Positions 1-10,801 of a DNA stretch of 64,000 nucleotides are shown here, one piece after another. The notes below the pieces were generated by a model. That model was not told the origin of the DNA. It did not search any database and was given only the letters and a program-made list of their open reading frames with translations. The number at the start of each line of letters is the position of its first letter. Position 1 is the stretch's first letter. This DNA is from Saururus chinensis (taxonomy: Eukaryota > Streptophyta > Magnoliopsida > Piperales > Saururaceae), in NCBI GenBank assembly GCA_035235625.1, contig CP141143.1, forward strand, positions 788,501 to 852,500. Direction: 5' to 3'. The position numbers and the translations under genes were made by a program.

Positions 1-414
1 GGTACTAACGAGCTGAGTCGAATTGAGTTTTTAGGTTTTTTGACTCGAGCTCAATTTTTGAAAGCTTGACTTGAGCTCGGCTCAAGCTCGATCAAGCTCA
101 AAAATATATTATAACAACTCGAACCTGTGTTCGAATTGAGCTCGAATCCCATTTACAACAAAAATTATTTTTTTCTATAAAAATCTATATTACTTTAGAT
201 AATCACACCAACATTACAAAAATAAAAAAAATTATAATAAACATAATTTTATTCTATTAAAGTTATAATTATTATTTCAAAATCCATAGTTAAAATAAGA
301 GTCAATAAATACCCAACAAAAAAAATTCATTTGTCACCAAAAAATTAACTAATGTTATTCAAATATCTCATATAATAAATATAATTATATGAGTAATATT
401 AAAAATAATAATTA

Positions 415-1453
415 CCAAAATAACATAAAGAGAAAAATATTTACTAATATAGTGTTTCTTTTCGTGAGTGCCTCCGTGACTTTTTTAAATTTATTTTTTA
501 ATTTCATTCTTAAAGAGGGAAATTTTAATATAATATACTGATTTGTGATTTAAAGGACGAAATCAATATAATTTTGTGCTTTTAAAAGATGAAATTGATG
601 CAATGTATTGATTTCGTCATTTAGAAGGATAAAATCAATAATGAAATATTTTGTCCCCTCTTCTCTCTACTATCTCTTCATTCTCTCTCTCTCCTCTTTC
701 TCTTCACTCTCTCCTCTTTCTCTTCACTCTCTTCTCTCTGTATTCACACACACTCTCTCTCTATTCACGCTCTCTCCTCTGTCTATTCATTCTCTCTTTC
801 TTTCAGCTATCTCTCTCTCCTCTTTCTCTCTCTTCACACACTCTCTCTATTCACTCTCTCCTCTCTATATTTCTATTCAATCTCTCTCCTCTCTCTTTTG
901 GTTATATCTCTTATTCTCTCTCTATACTTTCTCTTTTCTCTGCCATCTCTTCTTTCTCTTTCTCTCTCCCTATCTCTCTCTCATGTGCGTAACATGAGCC
1001 CTAGCTCTGAGAAGTGGGGATAAAGTAGAAAATTTTAATTTATATTTTTTTTATTTATATATTATATATTAAAAAATTAAATTTAAAATAAAATATAATG
1101 TATTTGTGAATGACAAAAATAATATCTTTTTAAAATTTTTATGATTTTGTCCTTTAGAAGAGAGGAGAGAGAAAAGAGAATGATAAGATAGAGAAGATAG
1201 ATAACCAAAAGAGAGAGTGAATAGAGAGTGAAGCGAGAGAGGAGAGAGAAAAGAGAAAAAAAATCAATTCATTATTGATTTCGTCATTTGGAAGGACAAA
1301 GTTAGTACATTGTATTAATTTAAGTGTACTCATTTCATCATTCTAAATGATGAAATTATAAAAAAATATTAAAAAAACCACGCAGGTGTCAACACCTAGT
1401 CAGTGAAAAAGAACATCATATTGGTAAATATTTTTCTCTCTATGTTATTTTGA
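415..1453. mobile_element. MITE-like element with about 45 bp terminal inverted repeats
   Basis: The sequence beginning CAAAATAACATAAAGAG near 417 reappears inverted, ending CTCTATGTTATTTTG near 1452, and the match continues inward for about 45 bp with few mismatches. Inside, the left half is CT-rich (about 640-985) and the right half GA-rich (about 1155-1260), so the whole element can fold back on itself. Motifs such as TTTCGTCATTT and GGACGAAATC occur near both ends and recur at 44180-44460. There is no coding capacity beyond low-complexity frames. A clean target duplication was not found. Confidence 0.5.
640..985. repeat. CT-rich low-complexity tract
   Basis: Imperfect CTCTCT, TTCTCTCT and CACTCTCTC repeats over about 345 bp. 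The long frames here encode only Ser/Leu/Phe-rich low-complexity peptide and are not taken as genes. A GA-rich counterpart at about 1155-1260 is roughly its reverse complement. Confidence 0.8.
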
Positions 1454-2659
1454 TAGTTATATAAAATTTCTCATATAATAATCCACAAAAAACTAAACTT
1501 GTAATCAAAGTTATAATAACTCTTATTCACATATTTCATATCTAATTATTCTAATGACTACAAAAAAATCATAATAAGATAATTATTTGGACTTCAGCAA
1601 TAACATATTTCATGGTGTGTGGATTACATGTAAAAAGAAAAATCAGTATAATTAGAATTCAATAGTAAAATTTAGACTTGGTTCACTCGATATATTTATA
1701 GGAAAAATCTAAATATAGTTCACTAAATCTCTAATTCTAAACTAATATAATTGGTTGAATTAAGAATGTTTATTTGCAAGTAGAATAACATATTTATATT
1801 TGTTAGGATTAGAATGATAAAAGGTAGTATTTAAAATTTAAATAATATTATATAGATGAATAGGGGTAGAATAAAAATAAAATAATTTATCATACCTACA
1901 TTCTCAATTTTATTAGTAGTAGGATTTATATTTGTTTAAAATATAATCATATAATATAGGTATCATATATCATATTATATACTATATCATATACCATATA
2001 TTAATGTATATATAGGATATATATTTTATAAATTGATATAAAACATTATGGGTACATGAAAGGTAAAAGTTAAAAAATTTATATAATATGAGTATAATAA
2101 TTAAAAAGTGATATATAACAAATCGAGTCGAGTTCGAGCCGAGCTTCAAGTCGATTTCGAGTCGAACCGATCAGGTTTCGAGTCAAGTCGATTCGAGCTA
2201 GCCCATGTGTAACGACCCGACCCGAGCCGGGTCCACAAAATCACTAATAGAAAATTTTTCTTTTCCTTAAGCTAGGAATCATCATCTGTGTGCGAGAGGT
2301 ACAACGTTCGTCTACGCATTACGGAGCTTTAAGGCTTCCCCGTACATAGACTTAGGTTGTAACGAGCATTAACACACAACAAAGCTTCATAGTTCGTCAC
2401 GTGTAAAACAGAATAACACATATATTTATAATGATTTGGATCGGGCCAACGTTGCCTTGCCGTTGGTTGCCTACGTACGTATTGGATATTATTCCAATAC
2501 GATCGGATCCGAACGTAGTTCTGCCTACTGGCTACTACATACAACAAACATCACAAAATTATATACGTATAACATACGTATCTCTGAATATTTAATCGAA
2601 AGTATACAAAAACTCGTCATATATCGGAGTTAAGCGGAAGTTAACAAACTAACGTAATC

Positions 2660-2790
2660 GTACATCTCGCTCCACCACAGAGCGGGATCGAAATCACATA
2701 TACATGTCTCGCTCTATCACTGAGCCGAGACCGAAAACACAAATTACACGTCTCGCTCTACCCTAGAGCGAGACCACACACATCACAGCA
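2660..2790. repeat. Tandem short palindromes (GTCTCGCTCTA..TAGAGCGAGAC)
   Basis: Three consecutive units of about 40-45 bp each contain TCTCGCTCTA or a close variant, then a few bases, then AGAGCGAGA or a variant, so each unit is a small inverted repeat. A longer array of the same unit occurs in the related LTR at about 36560-37165. Confidence 0.7.
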
Positions 2791-2999
2791 TATCAGCGTA
2801 CATCATGGCATATAAAGCACACATCATGGCATATGGGCACATAGCATAGTAACACATATAAATCGTAGCTTAGCACATGTTGTTCTATAATTACAACGGA
2901 AGATCAGAAATGCTTACTTCTGTTATAACTCGTACGGTATCGGTATCTATGAACAGAACCCCGTCTTGCTCCGGGTCTCTTTTTCTCGTTCCAGTGTTC

Positions 3000-3480
3000 G
3001 AGAATAACGGGCAGGGCCTTTCCTTGTCTCAGAGTATTTTCTCTTGATATGGTTGCCAACTCAAAAAACGGAGCCCTCCATCGCATAGAACCTACTCGAT
3101 TTAGTCAAGAACGCCTCTTGAATTGACTAAATCGGAGTTAGGATGGCCAGAAACAGAGAAAACAAAGTTGGTCGGTACAGGTAGAACCTTTCCTTGTCTT
3201 GGGGTGTTTCCTCTTCATACGATTGCCAACTTAGAAAATGGAACCCTCCATCGCGTAGAGCATACTCGATTTAGTCAAGAATGCCTCTTAAATAGAGTAA
3301 ATCGGAGTTAGGATGGCCAGAAACAGAGAAAAGGAAGTTGGTCGATGTTTGAAGGTAACGTGCAGAGCCTCTCTTTGTCATTGGGCATTTCATCATCATA
3401 CGGTCTCCAACTCGAAGAACGGACAGCTCCATTTCGTAGAGCATACTTGATTTAGTAGGAAATGGGCCTTGAATGGCCTT
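3000..3480. repeat. About 170-180 bp tandem repeat, roughly three units, inside family 1 LTR
   Basis: The phrase CCTTTCCTTGTCT recurs at about 3017 and 3187, and a diverged form at about 3368. Each is followed by a conserved block around CTCGATTTAGTCAAGAA and AAATCGGAGTTAGGATGGCC. A repeat of about the same length, though of different sequence, lies at the corresponding place in the LTR at 36170-38835. Confidence 0.7.
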
Positions 3481-3739
3481 AATCAGCCTCAGAACGGTCA
3501 GAAACGAGGGTGGAGAAGTTCTGGTTCGAAAACAGAATGGAAATGGGGTATAAATAGGTGAGCCGGGCTGAAAAACCGCGGCGCGGCGCCGCCGAAACCG
3601 CGGCGCCACTGGTTTCAGGCGGCGGTGCCCACCGAAGCCGCACATGGCGCGGGTCGTGCCCGCAAAATCGCAGCGCCCGTGGTTCCACAGCACGCGCGTT
3701 CCGCGACGGCCCAAGCTGCAGCGCGCGCTAGTCGCGCAC

Positions 3740-3912
3740 CGCGCGCCGTTTTTATTTTTATTTATTTTCTTCTTTTAAAATTCAAACGCACGTATCTCCA
3801 CGCCGTTTTTATTTTTATTTATTTTCTTCTTTTAAAATTCAAACGCACGTATCTCCGCGCCGTTTTTATTTTTATTTATTTTATTCTTTTAAACTTCAAA
3901 CACACGTATCTC
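3740..3912. repeat. 57 bp tandem repeat, three units
   Basis: Three AT-rich units each contain GCCGTTTTTATTTTTATTT, then a CTTTTAAA core, then CAAACGCACGTATCTCC. Because 57 is divisible by three, an open frame with a 19-residue repeat runs through it; that frame is a by-product of the repeat and is not a gene. Confidence 0.8.
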
Positions 3913-4363
3913 CTTACCCCGGATTTGGATTCGCGCGTTCTAGGTACCGTTGGACTCGTATCGACGAGCCCTTCGATACAAACCCACTTAAAGCAATAAA
4001 TCGTGCTCTTTTAAAGTGGGTTCCACCTATATTGCACGTTTCTCAAAAGTCGTAACTTCCGATCCCGACCTCCATTTTGCCCGTTCTTTGATTCGTTACG
4101 CTCATTTCTTCGAGCTCTACTCATATACGAAGGTTTTAACCTACGAAACCTTCAAAAACTTATTAAAGGTTATCTAATTACCTTTAACCCCGTAAGCTAA
4201 ACGTAATTAAAAAAGCGGGGTGTTACACCATGTTCGAGATCGGCTCATTTGATTTCGAGTTCGAACCGGGCTCGAGTTGAGCTCACTTCGAGCTGAGCCA
4301 AATTCGAGTCGAATCGGGCCGAGCCAATTTAGCTCGACGAGTTGGCTTGGCTCGTTAGCAGCC

Positions 4364-4706
4364 TTATGCACAATTCCTATGCGTATTTTCTTTAGGCTGA
4401 GCTCATTGTAAAAAAAACGAGCATAAAAATAACTCCCGTCGATAATTTGAGACATCAATGTTTTTTGCCGTGAGCATAATGGCTTTCTTCAATGGCGCCT
4501 ACCTCAAGCAACGCATCTATCAAGCCAAACAACCGTTTTTGCACCTTCAAGACCACGACGATTGAAAAGTTGCACACAATCACAATGGTGGGGGTTGTGG
4601 GTTAAGTAGAAGTTCAATCAAACCCACTCCACTCTATTGAAGGGAAAAGTTTTTTATATTTTGCTCTCACAATGAGCCTACTGTAAAGAACAAATGAAAA
4701 CTATTC
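4364..4706. other. Unassigned intergenic DNA
   Basis: No gene or repeat boundary was recognised. About 4471-4560 reads as a short peptide resembling part of a Ty1/copia reverse transcriptase, but it is too short and decayed to call. Confidence 0.4.
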
Positions 4707-5322
4707 TCTAATGACCCGGTCTAAGTTAAGGTCTAGAAATTTTAAATTAGAATTTTTTATTCATTAAATAAGAAACCATCTTCTATATGCAAGAGGTGTA
4801 ACATTCATTTATGAATTATGGAGCTTCAAAGCTCATTGCAAGTGGGTTAGAATAAAATTTATTATTATAACAATTTTAGATTGGGTCACCGTTGTCATGT
4901 TGTTAGTTGCCTACGTACGTATTAGATAGTATCTCTAACATTATTCTAATACGATCGGATCCGAATATAATTTTACTTAACTACTAATACATACATCCAG
5001 TAACACAAAATTATATAAGTAAAATACTTATATTCCAATAAAACGTTAAGGATCAAACAAAAATCTCATAAATTATCAGAGTTAAACGGAAGCCAATAAA
5101 TCATCAAAATTAGATATCTCGCTCTATCATATAGCAAAACAAAATACATCAGAGCATATTAGATCATATCATATCTTATCAACACATATCAAATCAAACT
5201 AAATCAGATCAAAACATATTAGAGCAAAGCATATAACTTATTTAGCATCTTAAGTTAACTATTTAAGATACACATGTATTTATTTAAATATATATTAAAA
5301 TCAAACTATTAGAAATGCTTAT
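4707..5322 (+). mobile_element. Family 1 LTR, diverged, 5' part (interrupted)
   Basis: A degraded start TCTAATGACCCGG is followed by blocks parallel to the 2208-4227 LTR: a GCAAGAGGTGTAACATTC block, a TTGCCTACGTACGTATTAGA block, and ACGATCGGATCCGAA. It is cut at 5322 by the large element at 5323-10228 and resumes at 10229. It is more diverged than the 2208-4227 copy, so it is the older insertion. Confidence 0.7.
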
Positions 5323-7499
5323 TGTAAGGTCCCTGAGTTTTCTATGATTTTCTGGGATTTTTCTGCTATTTTTCTGGTCATTTTCGGCAGGAAAATGTGA
5401 CGCTATGGCGTATTTGTATTTTTGTATTTTCCTCCGTATTTTTACCAGTAGGGCTTAGTTGTGGTCTGCGGGCCTTGCTATGCACTTTCGGCGCGAGTTT
5501 TGGATTGATAACGCGTAAACATGAGGTACGCGTGCATTGGGGATGTAAGTGGAAAAAAAAAGAGAACAGAAGAAAAGATCGGGTTCGGTCCAATCTAGGA
5601 AATTGGAATAGTTCCCCCCCTTTTCTCTCAGGCTTCTCTCTGTCCCCACCGGCCGCCGGCAAGCCGTAGGACGCCGGCACAGGCTCCGCCCCGGCGGTGC
5701 AACGCCGAGGGGCCACTGCCCCGGCCGCACTGCCTCCTTCCCCGGTTTGCTCTCTCTCCCCTCTGTTTGATTTGCACCACCGTCTCGCTCCATTTTTCCC
5801 CACTGCCCCTGTTTTCCGCCCCCTCCAGTCAACCTCACTAGTCGGCTTCCGCCGCCGTTGGACGGCCCGGCTGTGCTCCGTTCGGCCCCGCCTTGCTTCG
5901 GTGACGGCGAGGAGCCACTCCTCCCGGCCGTGGGGGGGCCTTTGCACCGCCCAGTGGATGTTTCCCCTGCTTTATTTTCCGCCGGCGATCTATTTTGTTG
6001 AAATGGAAGCCGTCGGTGGTGATCTGTGGCCGACACGACCCCCATCTAGCCTTGCCTTGCTCCGGCGAAGGCAGTGGACCACACCTCCATGCCCGGTTCC
6101 GCCTCCGCCCTCCCTCTTTTCTTCAACCAGTATGTTTTACCGTACAATTTTTCGGTAGGTTGCCGCTGCCGCCATTGGCTTGTGAGGGCAGCCCGGCTGC
6201 TGTGGGCTCCACCCCGGTATGGCGATGGCCCGGGACAGCCCCAACCGGACCGATTTAGCCTCCGTCTCTCCCTTGCTCAGTCCGGGCGTCCCCCATTTTT
6301 GGTCTATGCCTGTTTTAGACCGTGTGACTGACGTTATCAATCGGATGCCGGATTTGATTTGGCAGATCTTTGTTCGGCTCCACCCCGGCCCGGTGACACC
6401 AGTGGGTCACCCTAGCTTGGCCCCACCTAACCCGGTGTTATTGCCTCTGACCTGTGCCCTTCCTTGTGGCCCGTAGCCGCAATTAGTTCTGCTCACCGGC
6501 ATATTTGCCTATTGACCCCTCTTGCCCATTTTACGTCATCGGTACCAGACAGCCTCTGGCAAGAATCTGACAAAAGGTGGACGAGTTTACCTGCACAGGC
6601 CTTGGCCAGTGACGGCCTCGTGGCCTTTGCTCGACCCTAAACCCTCCCCCTGCCTTCTACCGTGCGAGATGCACAACCGCCCGCACCATGGGTATTAGTT
6701 GTGGGTGGCGATCGGCAATGTCGCCGCTTAGATTGGCCACAGCTAGGGCCTTAGCCCTGTTGGCCTTTTGTGGGCCTTGGGTCGCGTGTGCATGTGGCCA
6801 CGCGTGTGCTTTTGGGCTTAGGCGCCGCTTTTGCGCCGCCCGACCATCGGTTGGCTTTGCCACCGAATGGAGTTGACACAGAGCCGTCCTCCACCTCTCC
6901 TCTGTCCTCGAGCGTTGCCCCATGCTCTCTACCCTTATGTGGGCCTTTGTTGACCAAAATCGTCGCCGTTGGGTGCTGTCCACGGCCGATTTCGACGTCG
7001 TGTGGCCAGCTGAGCACGTTTTAGCTACCGGCCCATCTTCAGTGAGTACACTATCGACTTCTAGTAGCACTGCCACATATGTTGGCACGACATTTCTCCC
7101 AGCCGCCCTAGTGTGCCGCCGTGGATCGCGGGTTTTGCCGCATTGACTTCTGACACCCTCTTTGGCCGTGACTAGTTCCGGCGCTTCCTTAAATCCTCGG
7201 GACAACAGTTCTCTCAGCCAGGCAATGGTTTTGACCACCAACTCCGCCTCCGACGCCGACACCATCGTGTGCTCGCCATCAAACGTCATGATTACGAAGT
7301 AGGGGAGCTTTGAACTCGTAATTTCATGAAGCATGCTTTGAATGAGTAGTAGCATGCTAGGATTGCACGATGTGCATATAAGCATGATTATATGATATGT
7401 TTATATACATATGGCATGCACATGAACTGTAAGTGTGGTTGATGTATGTGTAATACTGGTGCTAAGTATGATTGATATGCATGAGATGTATGCATATTT

Positions 7500-7945
7500 T
7501 ATGGATGTGGATTATGTATGCGCTAGCGATGGCTAGCAAATATGTCAGTATGGTACGTATGTGTTTTGCATGTGCTAGTGATGGCTAGCGTGCATGTTTG
7601 AAGTATGTATGAATGTGTGTGTATGTGCTAGTGATGACTAGCGTGTATGTTTGATGTATGTACGCACTAGTGATGACTAGTGAGCATGTTTGTAAGTTAC
7701 GTATGTATGACCGTATGTGTATGTCATACGTATGTGTGCGACATACGTATGTATGATGGCTTTTTGCCTATGATATGGATATGTGTGAGTGTATGTGGGC
7801 AGAGGTATGGGCGATGGACAGTAAGAGGTGACAGAGGTTTTGTCTGGATTTGGATATGGACGTGTAAGCGTATGATGGATGACAGAGGTTCTGTCTGGAT
7901 TTGGATATGGATGTGTAAGCGTATGAAGGATGACAGAGGATATGG
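7500..7945. repeat. Minisatellites in element A (GCTAGTGATGRCTAGCG; GACAGAGGTTYTGTCTGG)
   Basis: From about 7515 to 7690, CTAGTGATGACTAGC-type words recur every 40-50 bp, each a short palindrome around CTAG. From about 7826 to 7945, a roughly 51 bp unit beginning GACAGAGGTTTTGTCTGG is repeated two to three times. The inverted counterparts lie at about 17250-17770. Confidence 0.7.
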
Positions 7946-8459
7946 GTATGACAGGTAAGGTTTGTCAGACAGTATGAGTGTTCATAATTGTACAGGCATA
8001 ATGTATATATTATGAAGTGAAAAGTAAGCATAACAAGTGAGATAAAAGTAAGAGGGCGACAACTGGGTTGACTATGAGGAGCTTCATTTGAGGATGTCGG
8101 TGTAAGATGATTTGGCCATAATGTAGATGGCGAAGTATGTAAGACCGTAAAGATTTTGGTGTATGATGAGATTTTGTCCATGATGTGGATGTGTAAGTGA
8201 AGTCTACTGCCTTGACGAACTAGGGTTTCGATCGGGCTCAACTTCGGTTTGATCAGTCGAGGACTGTGAGTTTGTGTGGCATAATTGTATTGCATAATTT
8301 ACTTAATTCAAACTTGAATTATAAGCACAACTAATGATAGCGTTGTGAGTTTGAGACCTGAGGGTTCGACGGATTAAGTTCCGTGTTTGAGCTGGCCGCT
8401 AATGAGTCGGCCGAGCATTTCTCATGTCTTGTCATGGTGTTTATCCTGCGGGATGTTGT

Positions 8460-8960
8460 CTGTGTGCTATATAGAGCACGAACGTCTGATGCTCTGTTGA
8501 GAGCGACGTATATTTCTAATTTGGTCCACGTGTTGTATAAGCCCAAACGTTTGATGCTCTGTTGAGAGCGATATACATTTCTGACTTTGTCTGTGTGCTA
8601 TATGAAGCCCAGATGTCTGATGCTCTGTTGAGAGCGAAGTATGTTTTTGATTTGGTCTGTGTGTTGTGTAAGCCCAGACGTTTGATGCTCTGTTGAGACC
8701 GTTGTATGTTTCCGCCCAAGAGTGGCACTGTACGTTTCTGCCCAAGAGTGGCACTGTATGTTTCTGCCCAAGTGGCACTGTATGTTTTCTGCCCAAGAGT
8801 GGCAATGGCACTATAAGACCCATTATGGTGGGCAATTCTCTGGCACTATAAGACCCATTATGGTGGGCAATTCTATGGCACTATAAGACCCATTATGGTG
8901 GGTGATTATATGGCACTGTAAGACCCATTATGGTGGGCAATTGTATGACCCCTTATGTGT
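8460..8960. repeat. Three adjacent minisatellites in element A
   Basis: About 8470-8700 holds four units of 66-69 bp around GATGCTCTGTTGAGAGCGA. About 8700-8805 holds short units around TTTCTGCCCAAGAGTGGCAC. About 8806-8960 holds four units of roughly 44 bp around ACTATAAGACCCATTATGG. The inverted copies are at about 16300-16680. Confidence 0.8.
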
Positions 8961-9159
8961 GGGTGTTTATGTTTGTGCGCTCAGGTAAGTAGTATCATGG
9001 ATCTACTCTTGCCTGTTTGATCCCGTGCCCCATGAGCATTAGTGTGCCTTACCTTTGGAAAAGTCCATGGCGTCTAGTCACTCCCCGGAGGTTAAGGTGT
9101 TGCCCCAGTGGCATTCATTTCCATTTTGACGCTGGAGCCTATTAATTGTAATGAGCTTC

Positions 9160-9590
9160 AGTGGTCGTTGATATGTGTATGATTATGAGTACGACTGTAT
9201 GAGTATGAGCACGACTGTAAGCGTATGAGTATGAGCACGACTGTAAGAGTATGAGTATGAGCACGACTGTAAGAGTATGAGTATGAGCACGACTGTAAGA
9301 GTATGTGTATGAGTACGATTGTGAGAGTATGTTTTTGAGTAAGACAGTAAGTGTGATTTTGTGTAAGCTGTACGAGTAAGGTCGTACGAGTATGATTGTA
9401 CGAGTAAGGTCGTACAAGTTTGTGTATGTCATATGAGTATGGGTACGATGGTACCTTTGGCATGATTTTGGCACGATGGTGCATTTGGTATGATTTTGGC
9501 ACGATGGTGTATTTGGTATGACTTTGGCACGATGATGCATTTGGTATGTTTTTGGCACGATGGTGCATTTGGTATGTTTGTATGCGTATG
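9160..9590. repeat. 30 bp minisatellites in element A (GAGTATGAGCACGACTGTAA; TTGGCACGATGGTGCATTTG)
   Basis: About 9180-9310 contains GAGTATGAGCACGACTGTAA at 30 bp spacing. About 9446-9580 contains TTTGGCACGATGGTGCATTT about every 30 bp, five times. Both arrays recur reverse-complemented at about 15590-15770 and 15940-16060. The periods are multiples of three, which explains the repetitive open frames seen here. Confidence 0.85.
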
Positions 9591-10228
9591 AGCATGATAT
9601 TGATATGCTTCTGCTTCATGTTTGAGTTGCATGAACGCATGTATTTATGAACTTAGTGAGTTCACTGTTTTGGTTTCCCCTGCTGGGTATTTTCCTACTG
9701 AGTATGAAAATACTCATTACCCTACTTTTTAGCCCCGTTGTACGGGAGGTTTTGCAGGTTGTGAGGAGAGCTCCTGGAGATGGATGCTCATTTCAGCGGT
9801 GGATTGATTCCCGTTGACTCAAGTATATGCTTGACTCACTACGAGTTTATTTATGTTACGATCCGATGTATTGGTGAGACGAGACGTTAAGATGTTTATT
9901 CTGGACTTTCATTTGGATTAGTCTGTGGACTGTTATGGGACTTGCACTCAGGGATGCCTGGGAGATATTTGTATTTAAAGTCTATGATCATAGCAATTTA
10001 TTCGTACGTGTGTTTTTTAGTAGCGCCTAATGATATTTGCTTTGGTCGTACGATGTTTGACCGTATGATGAAAATATTTAGATGAAAAATGGATGTTTAC
10101 AGTTTTAAATTATAAACTGTTTTATCAGGTTTTGATTTCGTCATTTTCCCTCAGATTTACAGACGTTATATTGCAAAAAAATTTCCTTGAATTTTAAGGA
10201 AAATGTATAAAAAATCTCAGGCGTTACA

Positions 10229-10801
10229 CTTACTCCCCTAAAATTTTCAAAAATAGCAGTGTATGACGTTGCTCCTTTCTTCAAGGCATCCTCTCCTTCA
10301 AGTTCAAAGACCTTAGGCAGAGCCTCCTTTTACACTACATTTCTTCAATTATTTCCTAAAAAAGGTAGACAAAACCTCACTTACTTGGGACGCTTCTCAC
10401 TTTTTGCCTCAACGACGGAGAATGGAGTCTCCTCTATCCTTGTGTCATTTCCCTCTTCTAGAGTGCCCGACTCAAGAATGAACCCTTTCATTACATATAG
10501 CATGCTTAATTTAGTCAAAAATGTATTTCAATAGACTTAATCGGACTCAAAGTGATCCATAGTAGAGAAAATAGGGTATGGTTTTCAAAAAACCACCCCA
10601 CCCTTTTTACATGCCCAAATGGCGACGCTGCAAAGTGTGTCCTTCGAGCACTGTGCAATTTTTCTTTAAAAAAAGTTTATAAATTCAAACGCCTATAGCT
10701 TCCTACTCCAAACTCAAAGTTGCATTTTTTTGGTACCATTGAGCTCGTATTGATTCTCTCTACGAAACTAGACCGCTCAAAGTAGGTTATCCCACTCTTT
10801 T
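10229..10801 (+). mobile_element. Family 1 LTR, diverged, continuation and truncated 3' end
   Basis: This continues the LTR broken at 5322. It keeps the CTTAGGCAGAGCCTCC block, the CATGCTTAATTTAGTCAA block and the TTGGTACCATTGAGCTCGTA block, in the same order as the 2208-4227 LTR. It stops at about 10801, where another LTR begins, and lacks the GTTACA terminus. Confidence 0.65.

Larger units (their letters stand above)
2208..4227 (+). mobile_element. Solo LTR, family 1 (TGTAACGACCC...GGGGTGTTACA)
   Basis: It begins TGTAACGACCCG, ends CGGGGTGTTACA, and is flanked by a perfect 5 bp target duplication CCATG (2203-2207 and 4228-4232). TG..CA ends with a 5 bp duplication are diagnostic of an LTR retrotransposon. 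No gag, protease, RT or integrase frame lies inside, and no second LTR is near, so this is a solo LTR of 2020 bp. The TGTAAC...GTTACA termini are common in plant Ty3/gypsy (Tekay/Del-like) LTRs; that lineage is an inference. Internal structure: short palindromic units (2660-2790), a repeat of about 170-180 bp (3000-3480), a GC-rich patch (3560-3740) and three AT-rich 57 bp repeats (3740-3912). Confidence 0.85.
1..4363. mobile_element. Non-autonomous DNA transposon, 5' end at or beyond window edge
   Basis: The two ends are rich in short GAGCTCGA/TCGAGTCGAG-type words (about 1-150, 2115-2207 and 4233-4355). The outermost bases are inverted: CTAACGAGC near base 5 matches GCTCGTTAG near 4350 on the other strand. 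This is the architecture of a plant TIR transposon with subterminal repeats. The interior is AT-rich and I saw no transposase reading frame. It is interrupted by a solo LTR at 2208-4227 and holds a smaller inverted-repeat element at about 415-1453. The superfamily cannot be fixed because the left terminus and its target duplication are not visible; hAT or Mutator-like are both possible. Confidence 0.5.
5323..10228 (+). mobile_element. 4.9 kb coding-free LTR-like element A (TGTAAGGTCCC...GGCGTTACA)
   Basis: It starts TGTAAGGTCCCTGAG and ends TCAGGCGTTACA, with flanks CTTAT (5318-5322) and CTTAC (10229-10233), a 5 bp target duplication with one mismatch. It sits inside the diverged family 1 LTR. 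No gag-pol domain is present over 4906 bp. A second copy in the opposite orientation lies at 14930-19641, which confirms the boundaries. The first third (about 5630-7260) is GC-rich and the remainder is a chain of short tandem repeats. The simplest reading is an unusually long solo LTR, possibly from a LARD or Tekay-like Ty3/gypsy element. Long open frames inside it are not kept in the other copy and are not called as genes. Confidence 0.75.

Noticed and set aside
608-997. Long frames rich in Ser/Leu/Phe
   Set aside because: They are translations of a CT-rich low-complexity tract inside a transposon.
3271-3999. Open frames of 124-147 codons on both strands
   Set aside because: They lie in a solo LTR over tandem repeats with periods that keep frame, and have no domain.
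4471-4560. Short peptide resembling Ty1/copia reverse transcriptase
   Set aside because: Only about 25 residues with loose resemblance, then stops; not enough to call a copia remnant.
5378-7385. GC-rich frames of 150-242 codons in element A
   Set aside because: They overlap in several frames on both strands and are broken in the inverted copy B, so no coding constraint is seen.
8460-9590. CRISPR-like regular repeats
   Set aside because: The repeats are directly tandem, lack unique spacers of constant length, and lie in a plant LTR.
9142-9640. Repetitive Ser/Tyr/His frames (also at 15525-16101)
   Set aside because: Produced by 30 bp minisatellites; the same peptide pattern appears in other frames.
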